64,000 nucleotides of DNA from Arbacia lixula (lineage: Eukaryota > Echinodermata > Echinoidea > Arbacioida > Arbaciidae): the NCBI GenBank assembly GCA_963669155.1, contig OZ022581.1, positions 16,327,027 to 16,391,026 on the forward strand. The letters run 5' to 3'. Made by a program: the position numbers and the translations under genes. The notes beneath the pieces are model-generated. The model did not search any database, was not told the DNA's origin, and saw nothing but the letters and a program-made list of their open reading frames with translations. Positions 38,269-50,699 of the stretch are shown here, one piece after another; position 1 is the first letter of the stretch, and each line of letters starts with the position of its first letter.

Positions 38269-38567
38269 ATACTCAATACACCGGCTTCTATCTGAGCTCG
38301 TATAGTTAGCACGGTTTAATTCTCGACCAAGCGAACACAGTCAGTGACTCATTTGAAAGCCCGCGCCAATACAATATCCACAGAGATTCAAGATAGGATG
38401 ATAATGCTAAAGGCTGTCATTTTCCCGGACCTACCTATCCGAGGCTGAGCTACTTGTTGGACCGGATTTTTTTACTCCCCCCACAGGCCTCATCTACGTA
38501 GGAAGACGTCCACGAGCTGAAAGAGACCTTTAACGTTAGCGTTGAATTGAGCTGCTTCTGAGCCAAG
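38269..38567 (+). other. Possible non-coding leader exon
   Basis: It would run from the initiator A to the donor at 38568, about 299 bases. It contains a 16-codon upstream ORF (ATG 38398 to TGA 38448, starting MIML) and no long frame. It could be the 5' leader of the P450, whose first coding exon has a splice acceptor just before its ATG, of an unrecognised gene, or of a non-coding transcript. Only transcript data can tell. Confidence 0.3.
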
Positions 38568-39793
38568 GTAAAACTATTTTCAGAGAGGATTTATTGTAGT
38601 GATAATCAATACAAAAGTTATTAATGTGAGTTGTGACACAAAGTACACGTGTCCTTCGTACAGCGGTAGACCTAGATGACAATTAACGTACGGTGAGACT
38701 GAGAGTCGTGAAAGTGCAACGGAACATAAACGTTGGAGAGACAATAGTCAATACTAGTCTATTAAACGTTATTGGATACACGTACTATGCTGTTTGTCGG
38801 TCTTAAGTCAATACTCTTTCCTAGTTTCAAGGTAGACCCACAAGTAACGTAAATTTGTTAATATTTCGATTTAAGGGAATCGATTTGACGTCCATGGAAC
38901 TCAGCAATTGTGACTTTGAATTTGGATAGAAGACGACTTAAACTGGGTTCTATCTTCTCTACGTAGTCATTTTGATACGTAGCAAAGTTAGATAGGAATT
39001 CGTTTTATTACATGGTGTTAGAACTGGTTAGAGTTTAGACTTCATGCCAAAATTGTTTTTAATATTTCGAAATCGAAAGTAATTGTAGTTAGGTTGGACA
39101 AATAAACGTGTTGTGTAAATTGTACATCTGTATCTGTTAACATGGTAGGACTAGCTCTCGGCGAGCTCAGCCTAGGCTAGACTTTAGCTGTGTTCCAGTT
39201 TGTATTAAAAAAAAAACACCCAACTTTAACAATGCTGTCTTCAAATAGACAGTGTATCGTACTATCTAACTAAATACAAATTGACGGTTCGGAGGTGCCG
39301 TCGCCCGGTGAATAGGGTCAAGAGAGATAATCTGCTGGACCACAATATCTCCCAATAGTATTTCGTTCACTCTGCCGTTTCCTTCCTCTATTTTCCGATT
39401 ATGTTGATCTAAACTTGTACAGCTAGCTATAAACGTTAGGCTCGTCTCGCCAAACATCATCAAATCGCCTGAACCTCCTTTACCAACCTCTCCAGACGTC
39501 GCTTTGTTCCTACACCCCATTTCCCTCGAACCGAACATTAGACCCGTGCCCTGCATCTGCTTTTGCACGCATTCAACCAGTCACTGAATGCATCGACTTT
39601 GCCCGGGGCGAAAACATTTTTTCGGGAGATGATAATAGTGATGATAATGAAATCTGTTCGAATTAAAGAGTGCAACGACTTTAGTTCCAAGTATGATGAC
39701 CTACTTTCGAAAGACTGTACAAAAATATTTCTTTTATAAATGTTCAGTTACAATAAGTTAATTTGATATTCCAGCAATTTATTTAGTCTCTTA

Positions 39794-39805
39794 CCCCCCC
39801 CCCCC

Positions 39806-39855
<50 letters not shown>
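39794..39855. repeat. C13 run followed by (AC)n microsatellite
   Basis: C13 (39794-39806) is followed by about 23 AC units (39810-39855). This is a simple compound microsatellite. Confidence 0.95.
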
Positions 39856-39856
<1 letters not shown>

Positions 39857-40600
39857 TTTGCTCACTCACATTCTAACGCTTTATTGAACGGCATGCATGA
39901 ATTATATGTTTTAACACAAAATAAAAATATTGAAAATTCGAAATGAAAGGGCATGGACCAAATAACGTGTGTATGTTACTATGTTTGTGTGTATCTGGCA
40001 TGATGTGATGTAGTTTTGTCCTTGCTCTTCGGTTCGCTTCATCATGATGCTAAACAAAACATCCTTTTATTTCAGTACATTTTCTTTCTTCTTTCTTTTA
40101 TAAACGGCATTCGCCCTAAATCAAGTGGTAGTTGATAAGCAAATCAATAATTATTGATCGGCCCAGTTTCCAACTATCCTAAACTATTGATTTATTTCAA
40201 GGATGTGTAACGATTTTCAATTAGGGCATCCAGGTGGCTAATTAGAAAACGCAATTTCATGTAACAAACCAAAGCTTTACATGTCAAAAGTCCGATATTT
40301 CTAAGTCGATGAGTTGTAAATATTGTTTCAAAATTTTGAACGAGCCGTTCCATGTCAAAACAAATCTATACTTAGCCTAATTTGTTGTTGACCCGCCAGG
40401 TTTCTCGGTGCCTCTCTTGGGAAAATCGCTGACATGGCTCGGGCGCTGTCAATATTTTTGAAGCGTTGCACGCAAACATTCGCTGCAAATAACCTACAAC
40501 AAAGTACAAGATAGAAAAAGGCGCAGACAGCATGGTACACGTCGTGTCAGTGTTTGTTTAAAAAAGTACTGTCAAGTTTGATTTGTTTTGAGGCTGTGGA

Positions 40601-40620
40601 GGGGGGGGGGGGGGGGGGGG
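40601..40620 (+). repeat. G20 homopolymer
   Basis: The longest pure G run in the window. Its true length is uncertain in any assembly. Confidence 0.95.
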
Positions 40621-40900
40621 ATCAGGAATGTCATCACAACTTCATACTCAAAACTCCGGAGAGATTTGTTCATGCGTCACATCTGACATTTGACGTTGGT
40701 TTAAAGTGCTGCACGAATGTTCACCCATTCACGAGGGAAACATCCTGAAAAATGACATGTATTGATTCTTTCTGACATATATTGATAAAGTTTACTATAT
40801 TTGCATGAAGGATTGGCGGGCGGGCATGCATGGTTGGCTGTAACTTACCCGCTATATGAATGGGTGAACATCTGTATTTATTTGGCGCATTGGCCGGTGC

Positions 40901-40952
40901 TCACTCTGGGACAGCAGTGGGGGCTCTCATTCTGGAGCAGCAGTGGGGATTC
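40901..40952. repeat. 26-bp tandem duplication
   Basis: Two head-to-tail units (40901-40926 and 40927-40952) differ at only a few positions. Both carry AGCAGTGGGG. They sit in a short open frame on the + strand (40801-40986) that has no recognised identity. Confidence 0.9.
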
Positions 40953-41911
40953 GCGTCGAATCCTGAAGAGCAAACGTCTCGGATGATCCCATCTAGGGTA
41001 CGGAGGTGTGACGTCTCCCTGGGTTAAGCGTGGTCGAATTTCAGAGGAAAAGGTTAATGTATCGTTAGCTTAAAGCAATGTTTCTTCAATAGCGGCAGTC
41101 TGGCTCCCCGCAGCTTAGCCGGCTACGACGGGGTCCACCTGCCCCTACAGGGGAAAGAACCCTTCAACGATCGACCTAGTTCGATCGGAAGGAGTTGGGG
41201 GAGGGTTTCCGGCGAAGGAACGCGCCAGCTTTGCTCAGACGAACAAGGGGGAGCCGTTGCCCCCCTTTTCGACTTGATGCTCTACCCTTATAGAATAGCT
41301 TGACAAACGACGTGGATAGGTCACAGAAGATCGTCTGAAGGCTATGCGGTGAAAAGTCGAGCAAAAGCGTGAGTAAACTGCTAAGAAGAGAATAATTGGT
41401 ATTACCCGAGTGTCTTTTGCACTGCTATCGTATAATGAGTCATTGCTGTCTGGTTTTTGTAATCGCTGAAACGTGTACGGCTTTAACTCCTTGCAGACTA
41501 CCCATTTGTCTTTAAAACAGAATAAAAAAAAGTCAACATTTGAGGGAAAAGCCTTCCTTTGATCGGTTGTGGGGGTTCATTCGATTTCATTGTGATAAGT
41601 GTACACACGTAGTCGTAGTAGTGCTAGTTTAAGTGGCAACCCGATTGTTCAACGATTGAAATAATACAAATGTTAAATTGCTGCAAAAGAGAATATATGT
41701 GACTAATGAAAATATTTTGTGAAGCGTAGCTTTGAGGACACCATACACTGCGAGGCAAACGCTCTCCAGGGCAGTGCCTTTCTTTTGTCGTATTGGTTTT
41801 CTCTCTGAATAATTGACTCGATGATAGATTGATGAAGAGGGACGTTAACATGACATGATTCAAGAGAGAGATGACGAGGCAAATGCAAGAGAGTGGAGGA
41901 GAGAGATGCAG

Positions 41912-41922
41912 AGGAGAAAGAA

Positions 41923-41958
<36 letters not shown>

Positions 41959-41974
41959 GGGGGGGGGGGGGGGG
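41912..41974. repeat. (GA)n tract joined to G17
   Basis: A GA microsatellite runs directly into 17 G. The + strand is all purine for over 60 bases, a typical triplex/H-DNA candidate. The 182-codon minus-strand frame across it (41624-42172) owes its length to this repeat. Confidence 0.9.
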
Positions 41975-44320
41975 TAATACGAAGTCGCGCTGGCGTGTCC
42001 CTTCAGAGACCTGCAAAGTATTCGAGCTATATGAGGCAGGCAGGTGATGGTGATTTACAGAGTGAGCCATAAAAGATTCATCGCTGCTTGCGTGATGGCA
42101 GGTAATTGTCATATAAGTCTCCGCTCCATTGCTTTCAGTGCTGCAATACATGCTGGATAGTGATGGAGACACATCGCTAAACGTGTAGCGGCAGCTATCG
42201 CGAAAGTAACTATAGTATTAATTAGAACTACGTTATTGTACCCTTATTTAATTATGGATAGAGCTGTTATCACGAGATCTTCGAGCTCTATTTGATAACA
42301 TCCACGGTCCACCAGAACACTGGTTTGCGTGATGCCAAGTACCGCTTTCAATTGATGTGAATGACCGACAGTCGTACTCAGCGAAAGTAATGTCCGGCAA
42401 GAAAAAAATCGTTACACAAAATGTAAGTTGGCAACTGCGAACAAGACATCATTGGACTAATGTACCAATGATGGGGAGCACAGTACATGTTTTGGAAGCA
42501 ATTTATTGTAGCAGACTCGAAAACAAAACAAAACTGTTGTGATGTTTATATTATCGTTTTTTATTTGTTCCGTTCGCGTACATGCGTGACATCTCTCTTT
42601 TACTGAGGTATGTTGTCATTGTACGATATGAGATATGAGTCCGCAACAATCGATTCATTGTCGATTGTTCGTAGCGTTTACGTACGTTTGTGAAACACCA
42701 TGTATAAATCCATATCGCTTGTTTTTCGAATAAAAAGCGCGTGTTTTCCGTCAAAGAAACCAGTCCGGGTGGATCCGAGAATGGGGGTGATGGTAATGAC
42801 ACACGACAACATTGCATGGCAACGCACCGACAAACTCTCGGTTTAACGATTCCCGAATTCCTCCGTGAATGTAACTCGGAGTGACCCCGACACTGGACAC
42901 TCCGCGCGGGAGAACAGGTGATAATCCGCAGAGAGGCCGAGGAAGCGTTCTCGGGTTCGCTCACTCGTAGAACGACGACTCCGCCGTTCGGTACAGAGAT
43001 TAGCCTTTTGACAAGGCATTGTGGGTGTGGGTTGTCCCTCACGCCTTTTAGCCTCTGAGCAGCAGTTGTATCCTGTGCGCCTAAAAAGAGACTAATTTAA
43101 ATGCCTACACTACTGGCGCTCCGAAAGATTTGCGGTCGGGCTCGCCTTCTCTGTCACTGGGGTTAGCGCGGTTAGTCTCGTTCCAGGCGCTAGTGGGGAA
43201 TTGCGCTGACGGGGGAAATCATTAAGCCCTAAGGCCGTGATCAAAGGCTATACAGAGATAGTCATGAACAGCTCCGGGAGTGATGAGATCATACATGACG
43301 TGTTTCACGATCAATCACAATGTTTGCGTTATTCCCAGTCTGTCATAACTCTCTGCTCGTAGATACTAAGATGTAGGTTCACAATAATCTCAACTACTCT
43401 TGTTGGCATAAATGTAAACTAGTTTTGCATGATTGGTCACTGGTACGTAATACGCATGGCAAGAAAAGGCTGATAGCGATATTATTATTGTGGGCCATTG
43501 CCCGTTTATCAACTCTGTGCTGCATAATTATTTACATGCCTGATAAAAACCGAGCCTTCATACTACGCCCATGCATTTGCTCAAATAGGGCTAGGGGAAC
43601 ATTACCTCTTTACTCTCCTTTGGCTCATTAAGCACAAATAATGCACACAAATCCCATAGAACAGCAGTTGTCTAGCGCAGAAGGGGTTACAATAGTGCGT
43701 TCTGTGACCGGCACGTGACCTTCCCCAAGAGGCGCTTATTCTTGCGACCCTTTTCATGCTTCTGGTGGATCGATTTTTCTGTTGTGTAAATTTAGTGTAG
43801 CCGAAGTATTGAAGGGCGCCGAGGATAGGTTAGGTTTATGGGGAATGTCGCGAAGGTAAGGACGTTCACCGTGATTGGTGGTCGTGAACTTCGAGATATG
43901 ACGGTACTTGTCCCCTATTATTTTGGATTTATCTTATCCTGCCTGCTCTACTTCATCGTCGTTTATTGTGTCAAATATGATTACATGTAATTCTGGACTG
44001 CATTGTTCTTTTCATATACGTGTTGATGTGCGCACCACAACCATTATACATGGTGTTTGTCTATACACGGGAGCATAATGTTTAAGACTGTTCTACTGTA
44101 AGCTCTAAGTTAAGAATTCATGGATTTGCCTCTGAACGCCGCATTACATGGAGAAACAAGAGGAAGGCGTACAAAAAACGTTATTTTCCGCCATATCAGA
44201 GGTGTCTGCTTCCATGTCCATAGTTACGATTGTTCTTTGCTCGCATACTATAATTCCAGACTTGTTTGTGTATGAACATATTATTTTAGTGGGTATCTCA
44301 TTGACCTGGAGTTGGCAACT
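41975..44320. other. Non-coding region with long chance frames
   Basis: The longest frame away from repeats is 163 codons on the minus strand (42551-43042). Its Arg/Ser/Cys-rich translation matches no family I know. No promoter or terminal signals accompany it. Confidence 0.4.
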
Positions 44321-44328
44321 GAGTTTGT

Positions 44329-44368
44329 GTGACGTCGCTGCGACGTCTCCACGACGTCTCCTGGAGAC
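44329..44368. repeat. GACGTC cluster with small inverted repeat
   Basis: GACGTC occurs three times in about 35 bases. CGACGTCTCC is tandemly repeated, and GTCTCCTGGAGAC forms a short inverted repeat at the 3' side. GACGTC contains the core of CRE/ATF sites. A regulatory role is inference. Confidence 0.55.
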
Positions 44369-44369
44369 T

Positions 44370-47300
44370 AGCCGGTTCTCCAAGGAGTTGCGGTAAATTC
44401 AAACATGTTATCTTTTGAGACTTTCCAGTCTCCAGTAGATTTCCGAGTCGTTTCTGCCCCTTTTCAGTGATTTTCTGGATGGCTCGGTATCTCTGCCCCA
44501 TTACAAATCACTGACCTGGATTATCCTTGTGACATAGGTACAGGCCTTTTTTTATTTGTTCTCATTGCTCATTTACCTTCAGTGAAAGTGCGTTGCTTTG
44601 TTGTGTTTGCTGCTTCAAAGACCCCAGATAAGCCAGATTGACTCAGATTAAAGCCGGTAACAAAAGGCTGGACATGGTCGATTTGTGAAACGGAAGTCAG
44701 CTGACTAAATACATTTCTTAACAAGCCCAAGATTCTGCGCCGGATTTAAAAAGAATTACGTGATCATAAAATCCTAATGATTAACTGAATTGAAACATAT
44801 GAAAAACAGAGTGTCAGCAGTTTGATGAAAGGAAGATGTGGATTATCTAAAATCCTGATCGTGATCACTGACCTTCATGGGCAGCTCTATTGGTCCTCAA
44901 CAACATACATGTAGGAATACATTCATGTAAGAATTGTTATTCTTGGGATCCATTCGAAAACAAGACAGTACCCAGAGCATCACTTGCAATGAATTGACAG
45001 AGCACGATTAGAGGGTTTATGATCACGATGTTTATATACAAATAACCTCCTTATCAGTTTCTCTTATTTTTCAATATTTAATGCAACTGATTACTATGGT
45101 TTCATCCCCCTTTAACATTTTTACCTATTGAAGGTTTTCAGAGCATCGTAAGGATTTGTGTGGTTCCACCTGAATTAAGTTCCACGAAAACCCGTGGTCT
45201 CTCTGAGATTAGAAACAGTATTTAAGTAAATCGTTCCAGAACACCGATCACATTTTTGTGCATTCAATTGTAGGCTCATGTTGTCATGGCTGTACACCGT
45301 GTGTACTGAGCAACGCTCTGCATGCTGTGTTAATATATTTCGGAAATGCATGTTTTAGCCGTGCTAATACCGTTAAATGTCCCTAAGAAGCTAATCACGG
45401 GATTCTGGAAAATCACAATGAAGTACATTCCAAATTGTGCAATAGGCCAAAGCGTTTCTACGACTGATACCTTATTCTTATATTCCCATTTCTTAAGTTC
45501 TGATTTTCGTTCCCAGTCCTTTCTCTTTACATGCACTACGCTACTTCCTCTCTGTAGTGCAGCTCAGTTCTCCTCAGCCTCGTAGGGACTACAATTTTAG
45601 TTCATCCCGATGCTTAGACCTACACTGTGGCCGGAACTAAGGATCCCGCTGATTTCGAATTTGTGTCGCCCGCAAGAACGCGTAGAAAACCGCCCCTTTT
45701 GCCACGTACGGTGTTGTGCCCCACGCAGGGAGTAATTTGTCAGTGGCACTTTCCCTCCTCCCCACGTTGCCACCCGTCACATCTATGCATGTATGTATCC
45801 TGGGAGGGTGTAATCATCGAGGCTTAATTCCAGAAACTCTAATTTGATCGATATTTGTAATTTCTTTTATTTTAGGAAGAAAACAAGTACAACAAACATT
45901 ATCCTTTGCATTGAATGTGGCAAATGTATGTACTTCCGCTCGTAATTTCTGAGTATATGCCGATATTTAATGTTACCGATAACCACATAGGTCCATTTTA
46001 CTTAATGCTTCCCCTCAACCGAAGGCAGTCCTTTTGCTGTTTCGAGTCCCTCTCTTTTACAAACCTCCATCGTCTTTACGAATCTCTGGTTTTATGTAGC
46101 TGTACATTGTAGTCCATTATTATTCAATCCCAAGCAAGCCGTGTAAGATGTGGCTCTCGCCCTTTTCGACAACGGTCCGTGGTAGCTTCAGGGGTTCTCC
46201 AATCCCCCGTGCAGGGATCTGCCATCCACACTGCGAAATACCCCCTTCTCGTCCATTGTCCAAGCAGATAGAGCGCTCCAAGAATATAAGTCCGCATTCC
46301 AATGCAAGTACATGTATACCTTTTAATATACTGGAAATCAATATCAGCTCGCTGTACGTACCTTTCCATATTGGTGACCAATCATCGACACTCAATTTCT
46401 GTTTCTGTTCTATCCCAGACGCCAGATGTAGAATTATAATGATTATCTCCGAATACACAGCACATACAATTCTTGTACTTCTTGTTCGGAGTTTGAGGGG
46501 ACAGTATTTCACACTACGCTGCATTGCCTGAAGCGGCGTTCCAATTAGTGCGCTGACCGTGTTAAACAATCCCTCGATATGAGGTCACTAGTTCACCTCA
46601 GATGACCCTTTTTCATTTCTCTTCCATTCTCCTTTCTAACCACTTCCCCCTCCGCCTTCCACATTCATTTCATTCGGGCTTTTTATGTCTGCGTTGTTCC
46701 ATCCCTGGTTAACTCCGGATCGTGTATGTACGTTGTGCGTTCTTTCGACACATTCCTATCTTATCGCTCAAGCGTCACATGCGTAACAATTTGGCCTGTA
46801 GTTCACCCTCCCCCATATCCCATATTCCTGACTCTGTGCCCTTCGATGGTCGTTCTTCCCTCCCATCAACTAATCGTTTACGCCCTGCAGTCCCCGTTCA
46901 GGTGAGCATGAAGATTGTGCCCTCCAGTGCTTTCTGCTGATGAATACTACATAAGGTGTGTCCACGTAGATGACAACCTGATAACTATTTGACCCCACGA
47001 GGTGAACAGGCATAGCTGATATAACACGACGCGAAGTAGAGGTTCGTAAATAAGGCGGCAAATTGACGTTTTGCAATGCAGCGGATGAACAAGTTGAGCT
47101 CGAAATTGGCAGTAGTCTAACCCTAAATACAAAAAGGCATGTTTTTTTTTTTTAAATTCGCAGAAAGCTTTCCAACTAGTAGGCCTAAACGTCATTTATT
47201 GCATTTTTATCGGCATTCACGATTTTAGATTTTGAATTTCAAGGATGAAAACAATAAACACATGTCTATGTACTACGTTCCCTCAGTTTTACAATCACAC

Positions 47301-50300
47301 ATTGTCATGAAACAAAAAGAGTAACCGGTGAAAAAGGTCATACATGTTCATTGTGACATGGGCATTTACACCCGAGTTGTATCGAGGGATGTCGGATTAC
47401 ATATAAAGCAGATGTCAGTCAAGTTGGCTTTGAGCCTATGGGCACGGTTGTTTCTTGTGACAACTACAAACCCATCCCTCCCTTCCTGCTCGGGTCTCGA
47501 CAAGCGGGTCTCGATAACTGCCAAGCTGCCCCACATGTTCACGGGGCATGTATCCGATATGTTTCCCCCACCGCATCAGAAACAGCGCTGCGAGATGATG
47601 AGGAGCCATGTGACCATAATATTGTCAGCCCCTTCCTGGAATGGGACGTGCGTCACAGGACGGCCACATCACCCCGTCATGAGAAGCAGGCTGACAACGG
47701 GTGACCCACGTTCACATAATCGTGTCCAAATGGGCCCCTTTGGACCTATTGGCGGATTCGAGTCACCGAGATGATTATCGCGCTTATGTCGTGGGATCAC
47801 GCGTTTTAGTGTAACCGATGGAGCGTTCACCTCACACAGCATGTGTTTCCAATTTATCGTAGTTATCATAGATTGTTGCAAGTAGAACGAGCCTCGGTTG
47901 ATCCATAATCAGAGACTTCTTAAGCGGAATGATCAGTATTTTCTAATAAAATGGCTCATACATTCATGTAGTTAGACAAGACGATGGGGGAAAGTATCCA
48001 CTTATATATATTATCTTATGTAAGGTACAGCTACAATTTACATCAATCTTTTGTCCCGCTTCCCTTCCTACAATAAAACGATAGTGCATGTTTTTTCCGT
48101 GGCACTGGAGGACACCTTCTCACATCAATGCTTCACATAGCGCTTCCGGTAGTTTTCGATCTAACGAAGATAACACAGCTGACAGTCCGGAATGTCTTAC
48201 CCCCTGCCTTCAATTCGACGTGGAAATGGTAATCAGATTTGATGAAATGCTTTTTAATGCCAGCATTAAGACGCACATTGAAGTGGCGAACATGCGTTCT
48301 CCGTGGCGCCTAAGAATAGTTACTCGGTATGCGCGGCATGCCAAACACTGGCCACTCTGAATAGAGAGTCGATGGAGAGGCTCTCACCGCGAGCGGGTTA
48401 CGAACACTTCCAGTTGAATAGGTCATTGAACATCTTCTTGCCCTCATCAATCAAAATATTGCCCCTGTCCTATCGGTCAACATGCTTGTCTAGTCTCATG
48501 CTCACAGACCAATTTCCGTACAACCTTCTGAAATGCATATATACATCCCGATGAAAATGCAGGACATGAATTGCGATCAATAATCCATTAATGACAAAAA
48601 GGTCATTTTAAAAAAGACCAGCATTCTTCCCTGATGTCACTATTTAAGGAACATTCCTCGTGAACGTTATAATCGTCTCAATTTTCGTCTGTCCTGAGTG
48701 CTTATTCTATATATAGGAGCGTGCTTTCGTTTAATCAATTCATTAGTGATATCCTCTCGCTCTTACCCATTCTGACCCTTCGCACCCTCCACGCACCTGC
48801 ACGGATATCTTTTACGCCCGCACCCAAAATTCCATACCTCGTGTGTGTCATATATGATCGACATTCGCCTCCGTTTCGATATCTAATTCATTGTGGCAGG
48901 GCCCATCATGTTTAGTTTGCCTGTTATTAAGTGTCTATTTCAGGGACTCAGTAATTACCGCTGTGAGTGCTTCAGAGGATGAAAAGAACTCGCTTCATAC
49001 ATCATTGTTCAGACCAGGAAGAGCAAAACGTATAGCCCACCAGAGGGAACACATATAGGATCTAAGATCTTTCAATGTTACATAAAATTAATCACGTATC
49101 AGTTCAATTGTCACTATGAACCACCATATAATGCCCCTTCACTACTAAAAAAAACATCGTTCATTTCGGGCGAGCCCCAGTTTTTTATTGTTGCGACGTA
49201 GTTACTAATCACCGAAATCAATATAGACTTGCATTAATTATAGCGATCGATTTCATGAGGATTATTATCATACAGAAGGTTAAGCACCCAGTTAGGTAAA
49301 CATATGCGGATGATCAACTAAGATTTTAATTTTGATCGCATGTTACACGATTTTCAGGCGCAAGATGTTAACTTAATTTTTCATTTTGCTTGTTCTCTTT
49401 CTATGAATCGTAAGAAAGTGCTAGTTTAAAGACTAGTTCACAGAAGCGTTGCCTTCTCATGCTTATGGCCAAGTGTCAATGACTCGTGGCGAACGATTTC
49501 CTGGGAAAGGGCATTAGCTTGAGATAATGATTTCCCTTGAATCTCCCTCTCCTGCTCTCCCTGTCTCCGCGCCCACGTCACGCCTGTCCCTGCTACGGTC
49601 TGGTCTCTCATTAGACGGCGAGTTTGTTTTGCCTGTCGCCTTGACAACAGGTATTGGCACGAAGTCAGGTATGGTAACATGATTAATTGCAGAACATCAT
49701 CTTGCATTTTCCCCTGGCTTTGTTACACCCTTCCGCAATCTGACGAATTGTAATTTTGACATTCTTATTGCTGCAATAGATCAGGACTGGCCGGTGACTT
49801 GACATTTGCTTATTCGACGACACCGTTTGTCCTTACAGATCTCCTCCATATGCTGAAGAGATCTTCATACAGAGTTAGGGTTTCATTCGTTCCTGCTTAC
49901 TTGCTTTCAACGATGAGGTCAGCAGAGATCTGGAGATGGGACGAATACAATTGAGAAAGCTGCTTTAGGATGTGAAGTGGGTGCTCCGTAGATGGTTTGT
50001 GCCATATAGTATGTGAAATACATCGAGCAGAAAACATTGCTCACTGATGCATTATGACTAAGTGGTAATGGGCGTTAGAGAAGGGTCACTTACAAGAAAA
50101 CAAGTCTGCGGTTCAACGTCTTGTTCACGGACAGAGGGTTCTTGTGTTTCTACCTCAGAGCTCACACAAGGCTGGTTGGGCAGCATTCTTGATGCGAAAC
50201 TTAAACTGTTGATGTTCTGATCCAATTCGCTTCTTGTCTTGGGCGACACAGCGAGCAATTACCTGACAAAGTGTGACACCGAATAACCCGCGTGGCAAAT

Positions 50301-50670
50301 CAATGTCAGATCGATACGACGCAGTGGGAGCCCCGCTCGAGCGTGGCTCTCATTTGGTTGTCTCTGTTCATGTCCCCTGTACGGTAAGGATCGGAACCAA
50401 TGGCTATGACTCAAAATACATTTCTTGCCTGGATCGCAATATGTTTTTGTTTCTGAGCGTCGAGAGCAATTTTCATCGCGAGCAGGATGAATACCTCCCT
50501 TGATAAATGGCGACCCCGATTTCTATTGCAGACCCTTCACCGCTTTTCGTAGAAAAGAAAGCAGGTAACGGGCGCCGTACCCCTGTCGCCATAGTTTCAC
50601 TCTTATTCATACCTCATTTCAGGAGTTTTGATGTGTATGAGGTGGGTATGTGTTGATAAAATGTGCTTGT
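44370..50670. other. 6.3-kb region without a supported gene
   Basis: Overlapping frames of 127 codons (+) and 149 codons (-) occur at 46120-46569, and one of 148 codons (+) at 47328-47774. None has a recognisable domain. The two at 46120-46569 lie antisense to each other, so at most one could be real. Confidence 0.4.
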
Positions 50671-50675
50671 CGAAA

Positions 50676-50691
50676 GGGGGGGGGGGGGGGG
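50676..50691 (+). repeat. G16 homopolymer
   Basis: A pure G run, one of four of 16 or more in this window. A GGAGGGAGGGG stretch follows about 50 bases later. Confidence 0.95.
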
Positions 50692-50699
50692 TGCACATC

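Larger units (their letters stand above)
38570..41900. other. Non-coding region
   Basis: No recognised gene. A 100-codon minus-strand frame (39266-39568) has mixed composition but no domain. Repeats at 39794-39855, 40601-40620 and 40901-40952 are listed separately. A 16-bp palindrome, ATCAATAATTATTGAT, is at 40143-40158. Confidence 0.4.

Noticed and set aside
39266-39568. 100-codon minus-strand ORF near the 38236 promoter
   Set aside because: Opposite strand to the promoter signals, opens at GTG, no recognisable domain. Left as a possible unknown but not supportable.
41624-42172. 182-codon minus-strand ORF, longest in the window
   Set aside because: Its middle is Ser/Leu/Pro translated from the GA and G repeats. 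The flanking parts show no domain, and repeats without stops explain its length.
42551-43042. 163-codon minus-strand ORF
   Set aside because: Arg/Ser/Cys-rich, no recognisable motif, no promoter, splice or poly(A) context. Within expectation for a GC-richer patch, though I cannot exclude a lineage-specific gene.
46120-46569. Antisense pair of ORFs (127 codons +, 149 codons -)
   Set aside because: Both strands are open over the same bases, which usually reflects composition. Neither has a family match or gene signals.
47328-47774. 148-codon + strand ORF
   Set aside because: It starts at GTG rather than ATG, resembles no family, and a second frame is open over the same bases.
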